Positions 40,505-48,895 of a stretch of 64,000 bases of DNA are shown one piece after another. Positions within the stretch are counted from its first letter, which is position 1, and each line of letters starts with the position of its first letter. The notes under the pieces were generated by a model. The model did not search any database. It was not told where the DNA came from and saw only the letters and a program-made list of their open reading frames with translations. Source of the stretch: an uncultured Myxococcales bacterium (GTDB lineage: Bacteria; Myxococcota_A; UBA9042; CAIXZC01); NCBI GenBank assembly GCA_903895725.1, contig CAITUV010000075.1:56341-120340 (forward strand), in the 5' to 3' direction. Made by a program: the position numbers and the translations under genes.

Positions 40505-42272
40505 ACCGCTTGCCGGAGGCCTTTCGATACCTGGCCTTGTTGAGGTCAAGCCACTTGAGAAGTCTGTCCTTGTTCGTCAGATAGACCCGGATGGAGTCGG
40601 CGTGAGCGTTGGAGCCGGACTCGCGGGCGAGTCGCTTGAACTGGGCGACGTCCTGGTCGATCTGGGCAACCTGGGCCAACAGGTCGCAGCTCTCGCCGAA
40701 GATGAACTCCGGGCTCCTCAGATAGTCCATCCGCTCCTGGGTGACCTGCATCTGCTTCTCAACGTGTGCCGCCGCCTTGCAGCTCGCCGAATCCGGATTC
40801 TGGGGCAAACAGAGCTTCCGGTTGGCCTCGACCAGGTACCGGCCCAGATCCATGGCCTTGTCGAACGAGACGACGGAGCTGTCCTGTGCGTCGGAGGCCT
40901 GGTACCGGTTGCCATCGTTGTACCACATGGATGCTCTGGCGAGCTCCTGCTCCGGCAGGTCGGGCACCAGCAGCCTGGCAAGCGGCTCACAGCGATGCCG
41001 GCAGACGTACTCGAACAGGTCGGCCATGGGGCACAGGGAGTCCCCGTGCTGGTAGAAGCCGGCCAGCTTGTCGAAAATGCGCTGACAGTCGGAATCGGAG
41101 GTCATGTCACTGACCAGACGTCGGGTCATGGCGCAGTTGTGCTTCCGGGCCAATGCCGCGTGGTTGGCAAAGAACCCCCGCAAGTTCTCCGCACTGTTCC
41201 GCCGTGCCATGCTGGCAAACCACTGTTCGGTCCGCAGGTCGAGCTTGCCGACCGATTCGCAGACCTCCCCGGGAGCCTTTGCGGCACAGGCGTCGGCAAG
41301 AAACGCCCGCAGGCGGGTCAGGAGGGAGAGCATCCGCTCCGCCTCCTCCGGCGGCGACTCCTCGAACCGGGAAGTCACCATCGCCGAGGTCGCTGTGGCG
41401 ATCTCGGCAGGGGACATCAGGGGCAGCAGCAGGTCGACGAGCTCCACGCAGCCACGGTCGAGGGCCTGTGCCAGCAAGGTCGAGTCAATGCAGGCCTGGA
41501 CCCCCACGTCGAGCAGGATCCGAAACACGTCGGGGCGGCAATCCAGGTTGTCGAAGGCCCGCACGGCGGGCGTCCATGCCTTGGCACAGGCAAGCCCCTT
41601 GATCAGGGCTCCGTGCCGCCGAGCCAGGTCCGAGAGCAGGGCGACCTGACCGGTCCGGGCTGCCAGCTCGAACTGCCGCTCCACCTCGCTGGCGTCGAGC
41701 GGTTCGAGCGTCCCGTCCGCTGCCGGAACGAGCGGTGCCAGGATGACCGTACGCAACGTCTCGATGCACTGGTCCGACACGTCGACCGGCTCGGTCCTGG
41801 GTGAGTATCCGTTGGCGGTCACGTACACGAAGTGACGTCCGGGCGGGAACCACCACGTCAGAGGACTGGAGTAAGCCGGGCCATCGGGTCCGGTCCCCAG
41901 GTACACCTGGGCCTCCTTGGGGTCGCAGGCGATAGTGACCTTGCGATGGGTCTCGATGAGAGCCGACTGCACTTCCTGGAGCCGGGCCCGGGTCTTGGTG
42001 GCCTTGCCTTCCTCCTTGACCTGGACGAACAGGGTCAGGTGGTGCCAGGCCTCAGGCAGCTTACCTTGCTGGGCATAGGCCAGGCCGAGCGCCCTGTGGA
42101 CGCTGGGGCGATGCTCCGCCTCGATCTCGGGCAGGACGGCGAGCCAGATGGCCATGGCCTCATCGACCTGACCGGCCTTGGCCATGTCCACGGCCGCATT
42201 GAATCGAGTTCGCGGGTCTTCCTGACCGGGTGCCTGCTGCAGAAAGAAGGTGATCGCCAGAAACGCGATCAT
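40479..42272 (-). CDS. Exported PEGA-domain protein, possibly with degenerate repeats
   Basis: The 597-residue product starts MIAFLAITFFLQQAPGQ, a probable short signal peptide. Residues about 20-110 look TPR-like (AVDMAKAGQVDEAMAIWLAV, LGLAYAQQGKLPEAWHHL). A PEGA-like domain follows (KVTIACDPKEAQVYLG, FPPGRHFVYVTANGYSP), which suggests surface or periplasmic use. The rest is helical with ankyrin-like spacing (LDVGVQACIDSTLLAQALDR), but the match is weak. The start lies 2 bases after the stop of the small gene upstream, so coupling is likely. It is the last gene of the long minus-strand block. Function is unknown. Confidence 0.7.
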   Translation of the reverse strand: MIAFLAITFFLQQAPGQEDPRTRFNAAVDMAKAGQVDEAMAIWLAVLPEIEAEHRPSVHRALGLAYAQQGKLPEAWHHLTLFVQVKEEGKATKTRARLQEVQSALIETHRKVTIACDPKEAQVYLGTGPDGPAYSSPLTWWFPPGRHFVYVTANGYSPRTEPVDVSDQCIETLRTVILAPLVPAADGTLEPLDASEVERQFELAARTGQVALLSDLARRHGALIKGLACAKAWTPAVRAFDNLDCRPDVFRILLDVGVQACIDSTLLAQALDRGCVELVDLLLPLMSPAEIATATSAMVTSRFEESPPEEAERMLSLLTRLRAFLADACAAKAPGEVCESVGKLDLRTEQWFASMARRNSAENLRGFFANHAALARKHNCAMTRRLVSDMTSDSDCQRIFDKLAGFYQHGDSLCPMADLFEYVCRHRCEPLARLLVPDLPEQELARASMWYNDGNRYQASDAQDSSVVSFDKAMDLGRYLVEANRKLCLPQNPDSASCKAAAHVEKQMQVTQERMDYLRSPEFIFGESCDLLAQVAQIDQDVAQFKRLARESGSNAHADSIRVYLTNKDRLLKWLDLNKARYRKASGKRFNPKDCPK

Positions 42273-42274
42273 GG

Positions 42275-42553
42275 TCAGTCCAGCTTCCCTTCCATCCGCT
42301 TGTAGATACCCTCGACGATCTCCTTGACCTTCTTGTGGACGTCCGGGGGACGGACGGCCCACGTATCGTCGAACTCCCACTCCAGGTTCTTCTGGATGCG
42401 GGCAATGGCATCCGACGGCGAGTACTTGAGGTTGAAGAGCATCCGGGCCCGTTCCGTGACCTCGCGCACGAACGACTCGTCCGAGCGCACCTTCATCTGC
42501 GCGTTGAACGGTGCCGACAGGTTCGAGTTGAGGTAGTCGAATTCTTCCGCCAT
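42275..42553 (-). CDS. Small conserved-looking helical protein, unknown
   Basis: A 92-residue soluble protein starting MAEEFDYLNSNLSAPFNAQM, with GGAGG 6 bases before ATG 42553. It is mostly charged helix (RSDESFVREVTERARMLFNL, VHKKVKEIVEGIYKRMEGKL). There is no signal peptide, TM helix or metal motif. The gene is tightly placed between gtrA and the PEGA gene. I do not recognise the family. Confidence 0.6.
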   Translation of the reverse strand: MAEEFDYLNSNLSAPFNAQMKVRSDESFVREVTERARMLFNLKYSPSDAIARIQKNLEWEFDDTWAVRPPDVHKKVKEIVEGIYKRMEGKLD

Positions 42554-42643
42554 ATCACCCCTCCATCGAGCCAGAACGCTACTCCATGGCTGCCGCACCT
42601 GTCAAACAGAAGTTGAGGAAACGACCCGGACTTCAGGCAGGGA

Positions 42644-43135
42644 TCAGCTCCGCTCCTTCCGCTCCCCCCCCTTCCACGTCCAGACCAGATTCGCGAAGAA
42701 GTTCCAGAACATGGCGATTCCAATCCCGATGCACCCGGCAGCGAGGTCGTCGATGTTCACCGTCCCGACGACCGGCAGCGCCACTGGACCGAAGAAGACG
42801 AGCCCGCCCGAATCGAGCATCCAGTTCAAGGTCGAAAAGACCCCCTGGTTGATGCCGAACCCGACGAGGCTCACCCCATGGAACATCAGGAGCCGCCGGC
42901 GAAACGGCACCTGCTGCCGCAGGTCGGAGAACGTCCACAGGTCGTTGAACAGGAAGTTGGTGAGGATCGACATCTCGACCGAGAACGCGTAGGCCAGGTT
43001 GCGGGTCCACAGGTCGTCGAGCAACCCGAGTCCCCGAGTCAGGAATGCGTACAGCCCGAGGTTCACGACCACGCCGCTGCCCCCGACCACCCCGAACTTC
43101 AGGAACCTCACCAGGAGTTCTCGGTAGCGCGTCAT
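42644..43135 (-). CDS. GtrA-family membrane protein
   Basis: The 163-residue protein has four TM helices, the length and plan of GtrA, which is thought to flip undecaprenyl-linked glucose or otherwise help transfer a sugar or lipid across the inner membrane. FLKFGVVGGSGVVVNLGLYA is the family signature at the start, and NFLFNDLWTF, LMFHGVSLVGFGINQ and MFWNFFANLVWTW are typical. ATG 43135 with AGGTG 6 bases upstream is preferred to GTG 43144. It follows the aldolase gene by 13 bases. Confidence 0.85.
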   Translation of the reverse strand: MTRYRELLVRFLKFGVVGGSGVVVNLGLYAFLTRGLGLLDDLWTRNLAYAFSVEMSILTNFLFNDLWTFSDLRQQVPFRRRLLMFHGVSLVGFGINQGVFSTLNWMLDSGGLVFFGPVALPVVGTVNIDDLAAGCIGIGIAMFWNFFANLVWTWKGGERKERS

Positions 43136-43148
43136 GGGGTGCACCTGT

Positions 43149-44162
43149 TCATATCAGCCCCTTCAGCACGTCCAGCGCGGTCCGTATGTCCTGCTCGTCC
43201 ACGTCGAGATGGGTCACGCAGCGGATGACGTCGGGCTCCACGGCCGATGTCCGGACTCCGGCCTCCTCCAGGCGGGCTGCCAGCGCTTCCGCACCGGGAT
43301 GCCGGAAGTAGATCATGTTGGTCTCGACCCGGTTGGTCACGGTCAGACCCAACCCCTCGACGCCTGCGGCCAGCAGCGCGGCATTGTGGTGGTCCGCGGC
43401 CAGTCGCTCCACGTGGTGGTCCAGGGCATAGAGGGCCGCAGCAGCCAGGATCCCGGCCTGACGCCAGCTCCCGCCCAGCATGTGCCGGTAGTGCCACGCC
43501 CGCTCGATGTCTTCCCGGCTCCCCACCAGGGCCGACCCCACGGGGGCCCCCAGCCCCTTCGAGAAGCAGACCGACACCGTGTCGCAAGACGCCGCATACT
43601 CGTGCACCGGGACGCCCGATGCGACCGAGGCATTCCACAGCCGAGCCCCGTCCATGTGGACCTTGAGACCGTTGGCGTGAGCCAGCTCGGCCAGGGCCCG
43701 GACGCGCTCCAGCGAGTAGATCGTGCCGCCCCCCCGGTTATGCGTGTTCTCCAGCAGCAGGGCCTTCTGCCGAGGTCGGTAGTACGCGTGCGAGTAGAGC
43801 GCTCGGGCCACGTCCTCGACCTCGAGGATCCCCCGTTCGCCCCGGACCGCCTTGAACACCGCTCCGGCAAAGGCACCGGCTCCGCCGGCCTCGTAGTAAA
43901 TGGGATGGGCTTCCGACTCGATGACCAGCTCGTCCCCCGGCTCGACCCGGAGCCGGATGGCCAGGATGTTGGCCATGGTCCCGGTCGGCACGTACAGGGC
44001 CGCTTCCTTCCCCAGGAGCGCTGCGATCCGGGCCTCCAGCGTCAGCACGGTGGGGTCTTCGTTGTAGACCGTGTCTCCCACCTCGGCAGCGGCCATGGCA
44101 GCCCGCATGGCCGGCCCAGGACGGGTCACGGTATCGCTTCTCAAGTCGATGATGCGGCTCAT
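43149..44162 (-). CDS. ltaE: L-threonine (low-specificity) aldolase
   Basis: This PLP enzyme cleaves L-threonine or L-allo-threonine to glycine and acetaldehyde. The 337-residue protein starts IIDLRSDTVTRPGPAMRAAM, the classical N-terminus, and has VGDTVYNEDPTV, FVPTGTMANILA-like LYVPTGTMANILAIR, HMDGARLWNASVA and the Lys loop VCFSKGLGAPVGSALVG. GGAG precedes the ATG at 44162. Neighbours are lipoproteins and gtrA, so it is metabolically isolated here. Confidence 0.93.
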   Translation of the reverse strand: MSRIIDLRSDTVTRPGPAMRAAMAAAEVGDTVYNEDPTVLTLEARIAALLGKEAALYVPTGTMANILAIRLRVEPGDELVIESEAHPIYYEAGGAGAFAGAVFKAVRGERGILEVEDVARALYSHAYYRPRQKALLLENTHNRGGGTIYSLERVRALAELAHANGLKVHMDGARLWNASVASGVPVHEYAASCDTVSVCFSKGLGAPVGSALVGSREDIERAWHYRHMLGGSWRQAGILAAAALYALDHHVERLAADHHNAALLAAGVEGLGLTVTNRVETNMIYFRHPGAEALAARLEEAGVRTSAVEPDVIRCVTHLDVDEQDIRTALDVLKGLI

Positions 44163-44187
44163 GGGATCTCCGTCAGGTTTCGAAAGG

Positions 44188-45336
44188 TCAGTCCTTGATG
44201 CGCCACAGGGAGAGGGTGCTGCCGCCTGCGTTGTACTCGAACCAGGCGGCGTAGAGCCAGTCGTCCGCCCGGCAGAAGCCGACGACGCCGGTCTTGTCCG
44301 CTGTTGCGGGAAGGCCGAAGGCGAACGGCTCGGCCGGGCTGTCCGCCTCGGACGAGGCCGTGTACACGGGGGCCTTGTCCCCGGCAGCCGAGTATCCCAG
44401 GACCACCTGCTCGCCATCGTGGAACCAGGCCGTGGGCTCGACGGCAGGGAATCCTTCGAGCTCGGTCCATTTCGTCTGGGAATCGGCCACGTAGTGCACC
44501 CACTTCTTGACCCCCTTGTCCGTCACCCGGAACCAGAGGGCCATGCGCTCATCCTTCCCATAGATCTCTGCGACGACGCTGTAAGGCTGGCCGTCCTTCT
44601 CGGCCACGTAGTCGGGGAACGCGGGGCAGGCGGCCCACTGGGAGTCCGCGGTCCCCTTGGCATCGTTCTCGTAGCACACGGTCCCCAGCGCCCCTGCGGC
44701 GTTGGCCAGCATGAGGACCTTGTCCGAGGTCACGAAGAACCCCATCCCGGTCTCCACGACGCGAGGCCCGATCTGGTTGAACCCGCCGCCGATGGTCCCG
44801 CTGTGCACCAGGTACTCGGCCGTGGTCCAGTCCTTGCTGAGCGTGTAGATGGCCCCATCCAGGGTCAGCAGGTTGCGGATCTCCAGGTTCTCGAACGCGA
44901 ACCCGAGGTCCGTGGCCTGCCCTTCGGCATCCACTCCGACCAGGGAAGCGGTGTTGTTGGGTCCGCCGTACTGCGCCACGAGCACCTGGGCATCGAGCAC
45001 GGCCACGAGGCCGATCCCGTCGTACACCTTCTCGAACCCGCCGGCCCCGGCCACCTGCCACGAATACAGCCCCTTGGACGCAGCCCCTTCCACATCGGCC
45101 ACGACCTGGGTCGGACCGCACACGAAGCCGCGCACCTTGGTGATTCCCTCGATCCGGGCGACCTCGATCTCCTTCCACTGCTTCTTGATGGGCGGAAGCT
45201 CTGGCTCTACCGCATCCCCGCCGGCCACCTCCCCCGAGGCGACGTCGACCACGTCCGGGGTCCCACTCTCTCCCCCGCCGCCGCATGCCCACAGCAATGC
45301 AAGAGTCAATCCCGTCACCAGAATCCGGAGATTCAT
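44188..45336 (-). CDS. Predicted lipoprotein, unknown beta-rich domain
   Basis: The 382-residue protein has a lipobox (LLWAC, Cys 18) and a Gly/Pro/Asp linker. The remainder (about 50-382) alternates beta strands with loops and repeats a pattern of short blade-like units, for example VRGFVCGPTQVVADV, GLVAVLDAQVLVAQYG and AIYTLSKDWTT; it may be a beta-propeller. No catalytic motif is seen. It lies between ltaE (25 bases) and a Cys-rich lipoprotein gene (40 bases). Confidence 0.7.
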   Translation of the reverse strand: MNLRILVTGLTLALLWACGGGGESGTPDVVDVASGEVAGGDAVEPELPPIKKQWKEIEVARIEGITKVRGFVCGPTQVVADVEGAASKGLYSWQVAGAGGFEKVYDGIGLVAVLDAQVLVAQYGGPNNTASLVGVDAEGQATDLGFAFENLEIRNLLTLDGAIYTLSKDWTTAEYLVHSGTIGGGFNQIGPRVVETGMGFFVTSDKVLMLANAAGALGTVCYENDAKGTADSQWAACPAFPDYVAEKDGQPYSVVAEIYGKDERMALWFRVTDKGVKKWVHYVADSQTKWTELEGFPAVEPTAWFHDGEQVVLGYSAAGDKAPVYTASSEADSPAEPFAFGLPATADKTGVVGFCRADDWLYAAWFEYNAGGSTLSLWRIKD

Positions 45337-45376
45337 GTTTCCTCCCCGAGGCCGGCCGCTCCCGCCCCGACTTCTG

Positions 45377-46510
45377 TCACAGGTCGTTTACGCAGTCCAT
45401 GTAGACGGTGAAGCAGATCCCCATCAGAGAATCCTGGATGCACTGGTCCGTGGGGAACATCGTGCACTCCGCCACGATGCAATCGATGAGGTCCTGGTAC
45501 ATCTGCTGTGCCTCCGGCGAGGTGCTGCCGAAACAATCCTCCTGGCAGGCCGCATCGCCCTCGGCGCAGGCACCGAGACAGTCGAGCAGTCCGGAGCAGC
45601 CGAGTTTGGTGCTCTTGGGAATGCACTTCCCTTCCGGCGAGCAGTCGATCTTGTCGGGAGTGCAGGTCGGACACGGGCAGAACCCGCACACGCCGAAACA
45701 GCCGTCGCTGCCGCATTCACGCCCTTCGCAGCTCGGGTAGCACTGCGTCGTGCATTCCCCGGTGGGGCTGCAGAAGAGCCCGGGTGGACAGGCCCCGCAG
45801 GTCCCTCCGCACCCGTCCGGTCCGCAGGACTTGCCCGCACACGAAGGCTGGCAGACGCCCTGGCACTGTCCGAACGGCGAGCACTGGTAGCCCAGCGCAC
45901 ATTCACCACAGGTCCCGCCGCACCCGTCGGGCCCGCAATCCTTCCCGTTGCACTGCGGCTTGCACTGGCACAGTCCTTCGATGCATGCCATGTTGAACGG
46001 GCAGTCTCCGCAGCTTCCGCCGCACCCGTCGTCCCCGCACTGCTTGCCGGCGCACACCGGCGCACAGTGAAGATGGCATTGGAAGTCTTCGCCGCAGGCA
46101 TTGTCCGGCGGGCAGAGGCCGCACTGTCCGCCGCACCCGTCATCCCCGCAGGCCTTGCCCTTGCACTCGGGCTCGCACGGCGGAGGAAGCTCGACCAGCT
46201 CCTCGACGGCCGGCACATCCGAGACGACCTCGATGTCCTCCCCCGGAACCTGCAGGCACTGCAGCTCGGTGCATTCGAGCGTGCAGATCTGCTGGAGCAC
46301 CCAGACCCGTCCTTTGTCCGCAGTGACCTCGCAGATCAGCAAAGCCTCCTGCTTCCCTTCGGCATCCACGCCGCAGGCCTGCTCCCCCGCGAATTTGCAG
46401 ACCTGGTCCTGCTGCGGAGTCCCGGGAGCCGGACCGTCCGAAGGCGAAGAACAGGCAGCCACGCCGGCACAGACGGCAACTACTGCCAGCACGATGAAGC
46501 GTTGTCTCAT
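45377..46510 (-). CDS. Cys-rich lipoprotein with CGDDGCGGxCG repeats
   Basis: The 377-residue predicted lipoprotein (lipobox GVAAC, Cys 20) contains six or seven tandem units of about 33 residues, each C-x-GKxCGxDGCGGxCGxC (GKACGDDGCGGQCGLC, GKQCGDDGCGGSCGDC, GKSCGPDGCGGTCGAC and so on). Such arrays are frequent in Myxococcota secreted proteins. The tail (about 310-377) is helical with paired Cys (CLGACAEGDAACQEDCFGS) and may form its own disulfides. ATG 46510 has AAGGA 6 bases upstream; ATG 46513 is an alternative. Either start overlaps the stop of the REC-HD-GYP gene, so the pair is coupled. Confidence 0.85.
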   Translation of the reverse strand: MRQRFIVLAVVAVCAGVAACSSPSDGPAPGTPQQDQVCKFAGEQACGVDAEGKQEALLICEVTADKGRVWVLQQICTLECTELQCLQVPGEDIEVVSDVPAVEELVELPPPCEPECKGKACGDDGCGGQCGLCPPDNACGEDFQCHLHCAPVCAGKQCGDDGCGGSCGDCPFNMACIEGLCQCKPQCNGKDCGPDGCGGTCGECALGYQCSPFGQCQGVCQPSCAGKSCGPDGCGGTCGACPPGLFCSPTGECTTQCYPSCEGRECGSDGCFGVCGFCPCPTCTPDKIDCSPEGKCIPKSTKLGCSGLLDCLGACAEGDAACQEDCFGSTSPEAQQMYQDLIDCIVAECTMFPTDQCIQDSLMGICFTVYMDCVNDL

Positions 46511-47682
46511 CATGATTCCTTCCCCAGCTTGTCGAAGTCCTCCAGCACGGAGCGGGGGCTTGCCGGCAGGCTCGTATTGCCGAACGGCGAGGCCGGCGTC
46601 CCGGCATCCTGGTAGCGCTTCATGATCTCCTGCACTTCTCCCATCCGCTCCAGATGCACGTCCACCAGGATGGGGTCGAAGTGCTTGCCACGCTCCTCCT
46701 CGATGGTCTGCCGGGCCAGGTCCAGCGGGTAGGCATTCTTGTAGCACCGGCGGGTGGTGAGCGCATCGAAGACGTCCGCCAGGGCCACGATGCGGGCCTC
46801 CAGCGGGATTTCCTTCCCGGCCAGGCCGTAGGGATAGCCACGGCCGTTGAACTTCTCGTGGTGGCACAGCGCAATGTTGCGGGCCATGAGGTCGGAGCGG
46901 GCAAGCGACAGCATCTCGTACCCCATCACCGTGTGCTGCTTCATCACGTCAAACTCGGCCTGAGTCAAGGGCCCCGGCTTCTTGAGCACCTCATCGGGCA
47001 ACCCGACCTTGCCCACGTCGTGCAGCGAGGCAAACCGCCGGATCCGCACGACGGCGTCCCCCGGGAGCCCCAGACCCCGTGCAATCAGCTCGGAGTAAGA
47101 GCAGACGCGCATCAGGTGCATGCCCGTATCGGTGTCGTTGAGCTCGTTGGCCTTCTCGAGCGCGGCGACCACGCCGAGAGTCGTGTTCTCGAGCTCCAGC
47201 GTCCGTTCCCGGACCAGCGATTCCAGGTGGAGCTTCTCGTCGGACAGGAGCAGATTCGAGCGCTCGATCTGGTCCCCGAGCAGCTTGATCCGCAGCAGAC
47301 TCCGAACGCGGGCCCTCACCTCCATCGGGTGGAAGGGCTTCCCGATGTAGTCGTCCGCCCCCGTGTCGAGGCCCGTCACCTTGTGCTGAATGTCGTCGAG
47401 CCCCGTCACCATCACGATGGGAAGGCGGGCAAACCGCGGAATCTGCCGCACCTCCCGCAGCACGTCAAACCCCGACAGCCCCGGCATCATCACGTCGAGC
47501 AGCAGGAGGTCCGGCGGCTCCTTCCCCTCGTTGAGAAATTCGAGCAGCGACATCCCGTCCTTGAACGTGTGGACCCGATACGCATCCGCCTTGAGCGTCG
47601 CCTTCATGATGAAGAGGTTGTTGTCCTCGTCATCCGCCACGTAGAGCACAGGAATCCTGTTCTCGGTCAGTGTGGTTCCCAT
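46510..47682 (-). CDS. Response regulator with HD-GYP phosphodiesterase domain
   Basis: The 390-residue protein combines a receiver domain (about 10-130) with an HD-GYP domain (about 170-360), and should hydrolyse cyclic-di-GMP. The phosphoacceptor is Asp 63 in LLLLDVMMPG, with acidic DDE at 17-19 and the Lys in GADDYIGKPFHPMEV. The HD motif is ASLHDVGKVGLPD and the GYP motif is HHEKFNGRGYPYGLAGK, followed by ALADVFDALTTRRCYK. A coiled linker joins the domains. ATG 47682 has GGGAG 9 bases upstream; the open frame continues but is not convincing. Neighbours include a PilZ protein, the usual type of c-di-GMP receptor, so this locus is a c-di-GMP signalling set. The 173-base gap 47683-47855 upstream holds no gene; a CTTTTTT run lies there. 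Confidence 0.93.
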   Translation of the reverse strand: MGTTLTENRIPVLYVADDEDNNLFIMKATLKADAYRVHTFKDGMSLLEFLNEGKEPPDLLLLDVMMPGLSGFDVLREVRQIPRFARLPIVMVTGLDDIQHKVTGLDTGADDYIGKPFHPMEVRARVRSLLRIKLLGDQIERSNLLLSDEKLHLESLVRERTLELENTTLGVVAALEKANELNDTDTGMHLMRVCSYSELIARGLGLPGDAVVRIRRFASLHDVGKVGLPDEVLKKPGPLTQAEFDVMKQHTVMGYEMLSLARSDLMARNIALCHHEKFNGRGYPYGLAGKEIPLEARIVALADVFDALTTRRCYKNAYPLDLARQTIEEERGKHFDPILVDVHLERMGEVQEIMKRYQDAGTPASPFGNTSLPASPRSVLEDFDKLGKES

Positions 47683-47855
47683 GAGCTGAAACTCCCACCG
47701 GGTGGCCCGCGGGGTGACCCTACCCGCACCTGTCGCGTTCACCGCATCGCGAGACATACCGCTTTGTGAGTGTACTTCGCATGGAGCTCTTTGGCCACAA
47801 AAAAGGACGGCGAAAACGGTCGTGCCAAACCAGCGGGAAATCCTGGAGCCAGCCG

Positions 47856-48881
47856 TCACAAGGCCGACAGGCACTGACGGAACAGCCCCACGTTCCCCTT
47901 CTCGTCGACCGACTCAATGTCGATGTCCAGCACGACCTTGCGGGTCCCCCGGTCACGCGCCACGCGGGTCGCCTTGCCGACGATGAAGACCGGCCCGGAG
48001 CGGACTCCCACGGTCAGGGCCATCTCGACCAGGATGCGGTCCCCCGCCTCAGGCCGGGTCCGCTCGAGCACGACGAGCATTCCCTGCTCGTCCATGAACC
48101 GGATCAACCCGTCCGTCACCTCGCCGCGCACGGCGACCGAAGCCGGAATCCGGGCGGGCTTGCGCCGCTTCATGTCCTGCTTCCAGCGAGCCGAATCGTC
48201 CTGCGTCAACGCCTGGCTCGTGGCCTCTTCCAGAGTGATCGGCTGCGTGAGCACCTCCCCGTACCCGAACCGGTCGATGCGCAACATGGCCGCGGCATCC
48301 ATGGCCAACTCCCTGCGCATCCCCTTGGACCGGGAAGACTCCTCCCCCGTCGAAACGAGCCTCACTTCCAGGTACTGCGCCTTGGGCAGGAATCCCTGGG
48401 CAAACTTGATCCCGTAGAAGGCTTCGGCCTCTCCGAGCTCCTCCAGCTTCCCCTCCGGAAGGGGGTCGACGGAACCGGCCTCGAAGTCGTAGACCACCGG
48501 TCCCTCGAGCTCCGATTCGGCCCACGCCCCGGTCTTGTGCGGATCCAGCAGGAGGTGGAAATGCTGGTCCAGGAACCCGCGCAGCCGAGCCAGACCAAAC
48601 GCGCTGATCGCCTTCCTCCACAGGATTCCGATGCCGACCTTGGGGATTTCACGGCAATGCTGGACCCGGGCGAGCAGGAGCACCGGCTGATCCCGTTCGA
48701 ACGGATCGTGCACGGTCAATACCAGGGTGGAGCCGGGGCGCACAGGCTCGGTGGTCTCCAGGAATGCTCCGCCGGGGCCCTGGTCCACGCTCGCCACCCG
48801 CATCTCCCCGTCCGGTCCGGACCCGGTGAAGATCGTCCCTCCCGGATACCGGGGGTATCGTCGTCTATCCTGTTCGCTCAA
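47856..48881 (-). CDS. Two-PilZ-domain protein
   Basis: The 341-residue protein starts MSEQDRRRYPRYPGG, the RxxxR motif of a PilZ c-di-GMP receptor, followed by SVDQGPGGAFLET for the DxSxGG-like second motif. A middle region (about 95-215) and a second PilZ-like segment (about 220-341; KRRKPARIPASVAVRG, then EQGMLVVLERTRPEAG) follow. The second segment's motif is degenerate, so it may not bind nucleotide. A role as c-di-GMP reader fits the adjacent HD-GYP gene. It lies 14 bases after the FHA activator gene. Confidence 0.75.
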   Translation of the reverse strand: MSEQDRRRYPRYPGGTIFTGSGPDGEMRVASVDQGPGGAFLETTEPVRPGSTLVLTVHDPFERDQPVLLLARVQHCREIPKVGIGILWRKAISAFGLARLRGFLDQHFHLLLDPHKTGAWAESELEGPVVYDFEAGSVDPLPEGKLEELGEAEAFYGIKFAQGFLPKAQYLEVRLVSTGEESSRSKGMRRELAMDAAAMLRIDRFGYGEVLTQPITLEEATSQALTQDDSARWKQDMKRRKPARIPASVAVRGEVTDGLIRFMDEQGMLVVLERTRPEAGDRILVEMALTVGVRSGPVFIVGKATRVARDRGTRKVVLDIDIESVDEKGNVGLFRQCLSAL

Positions 48882-48895
48882 GCTCCCTCCACCGC

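Noticed and set aside
47815..47840. Sigma54 promoter upstream of the HD-GYP gene (minus strand, TTGGCACG near 47830)
   Set aside because: The -24 element is good, but the -12 position reads TT where the GC dinucleotide should be.
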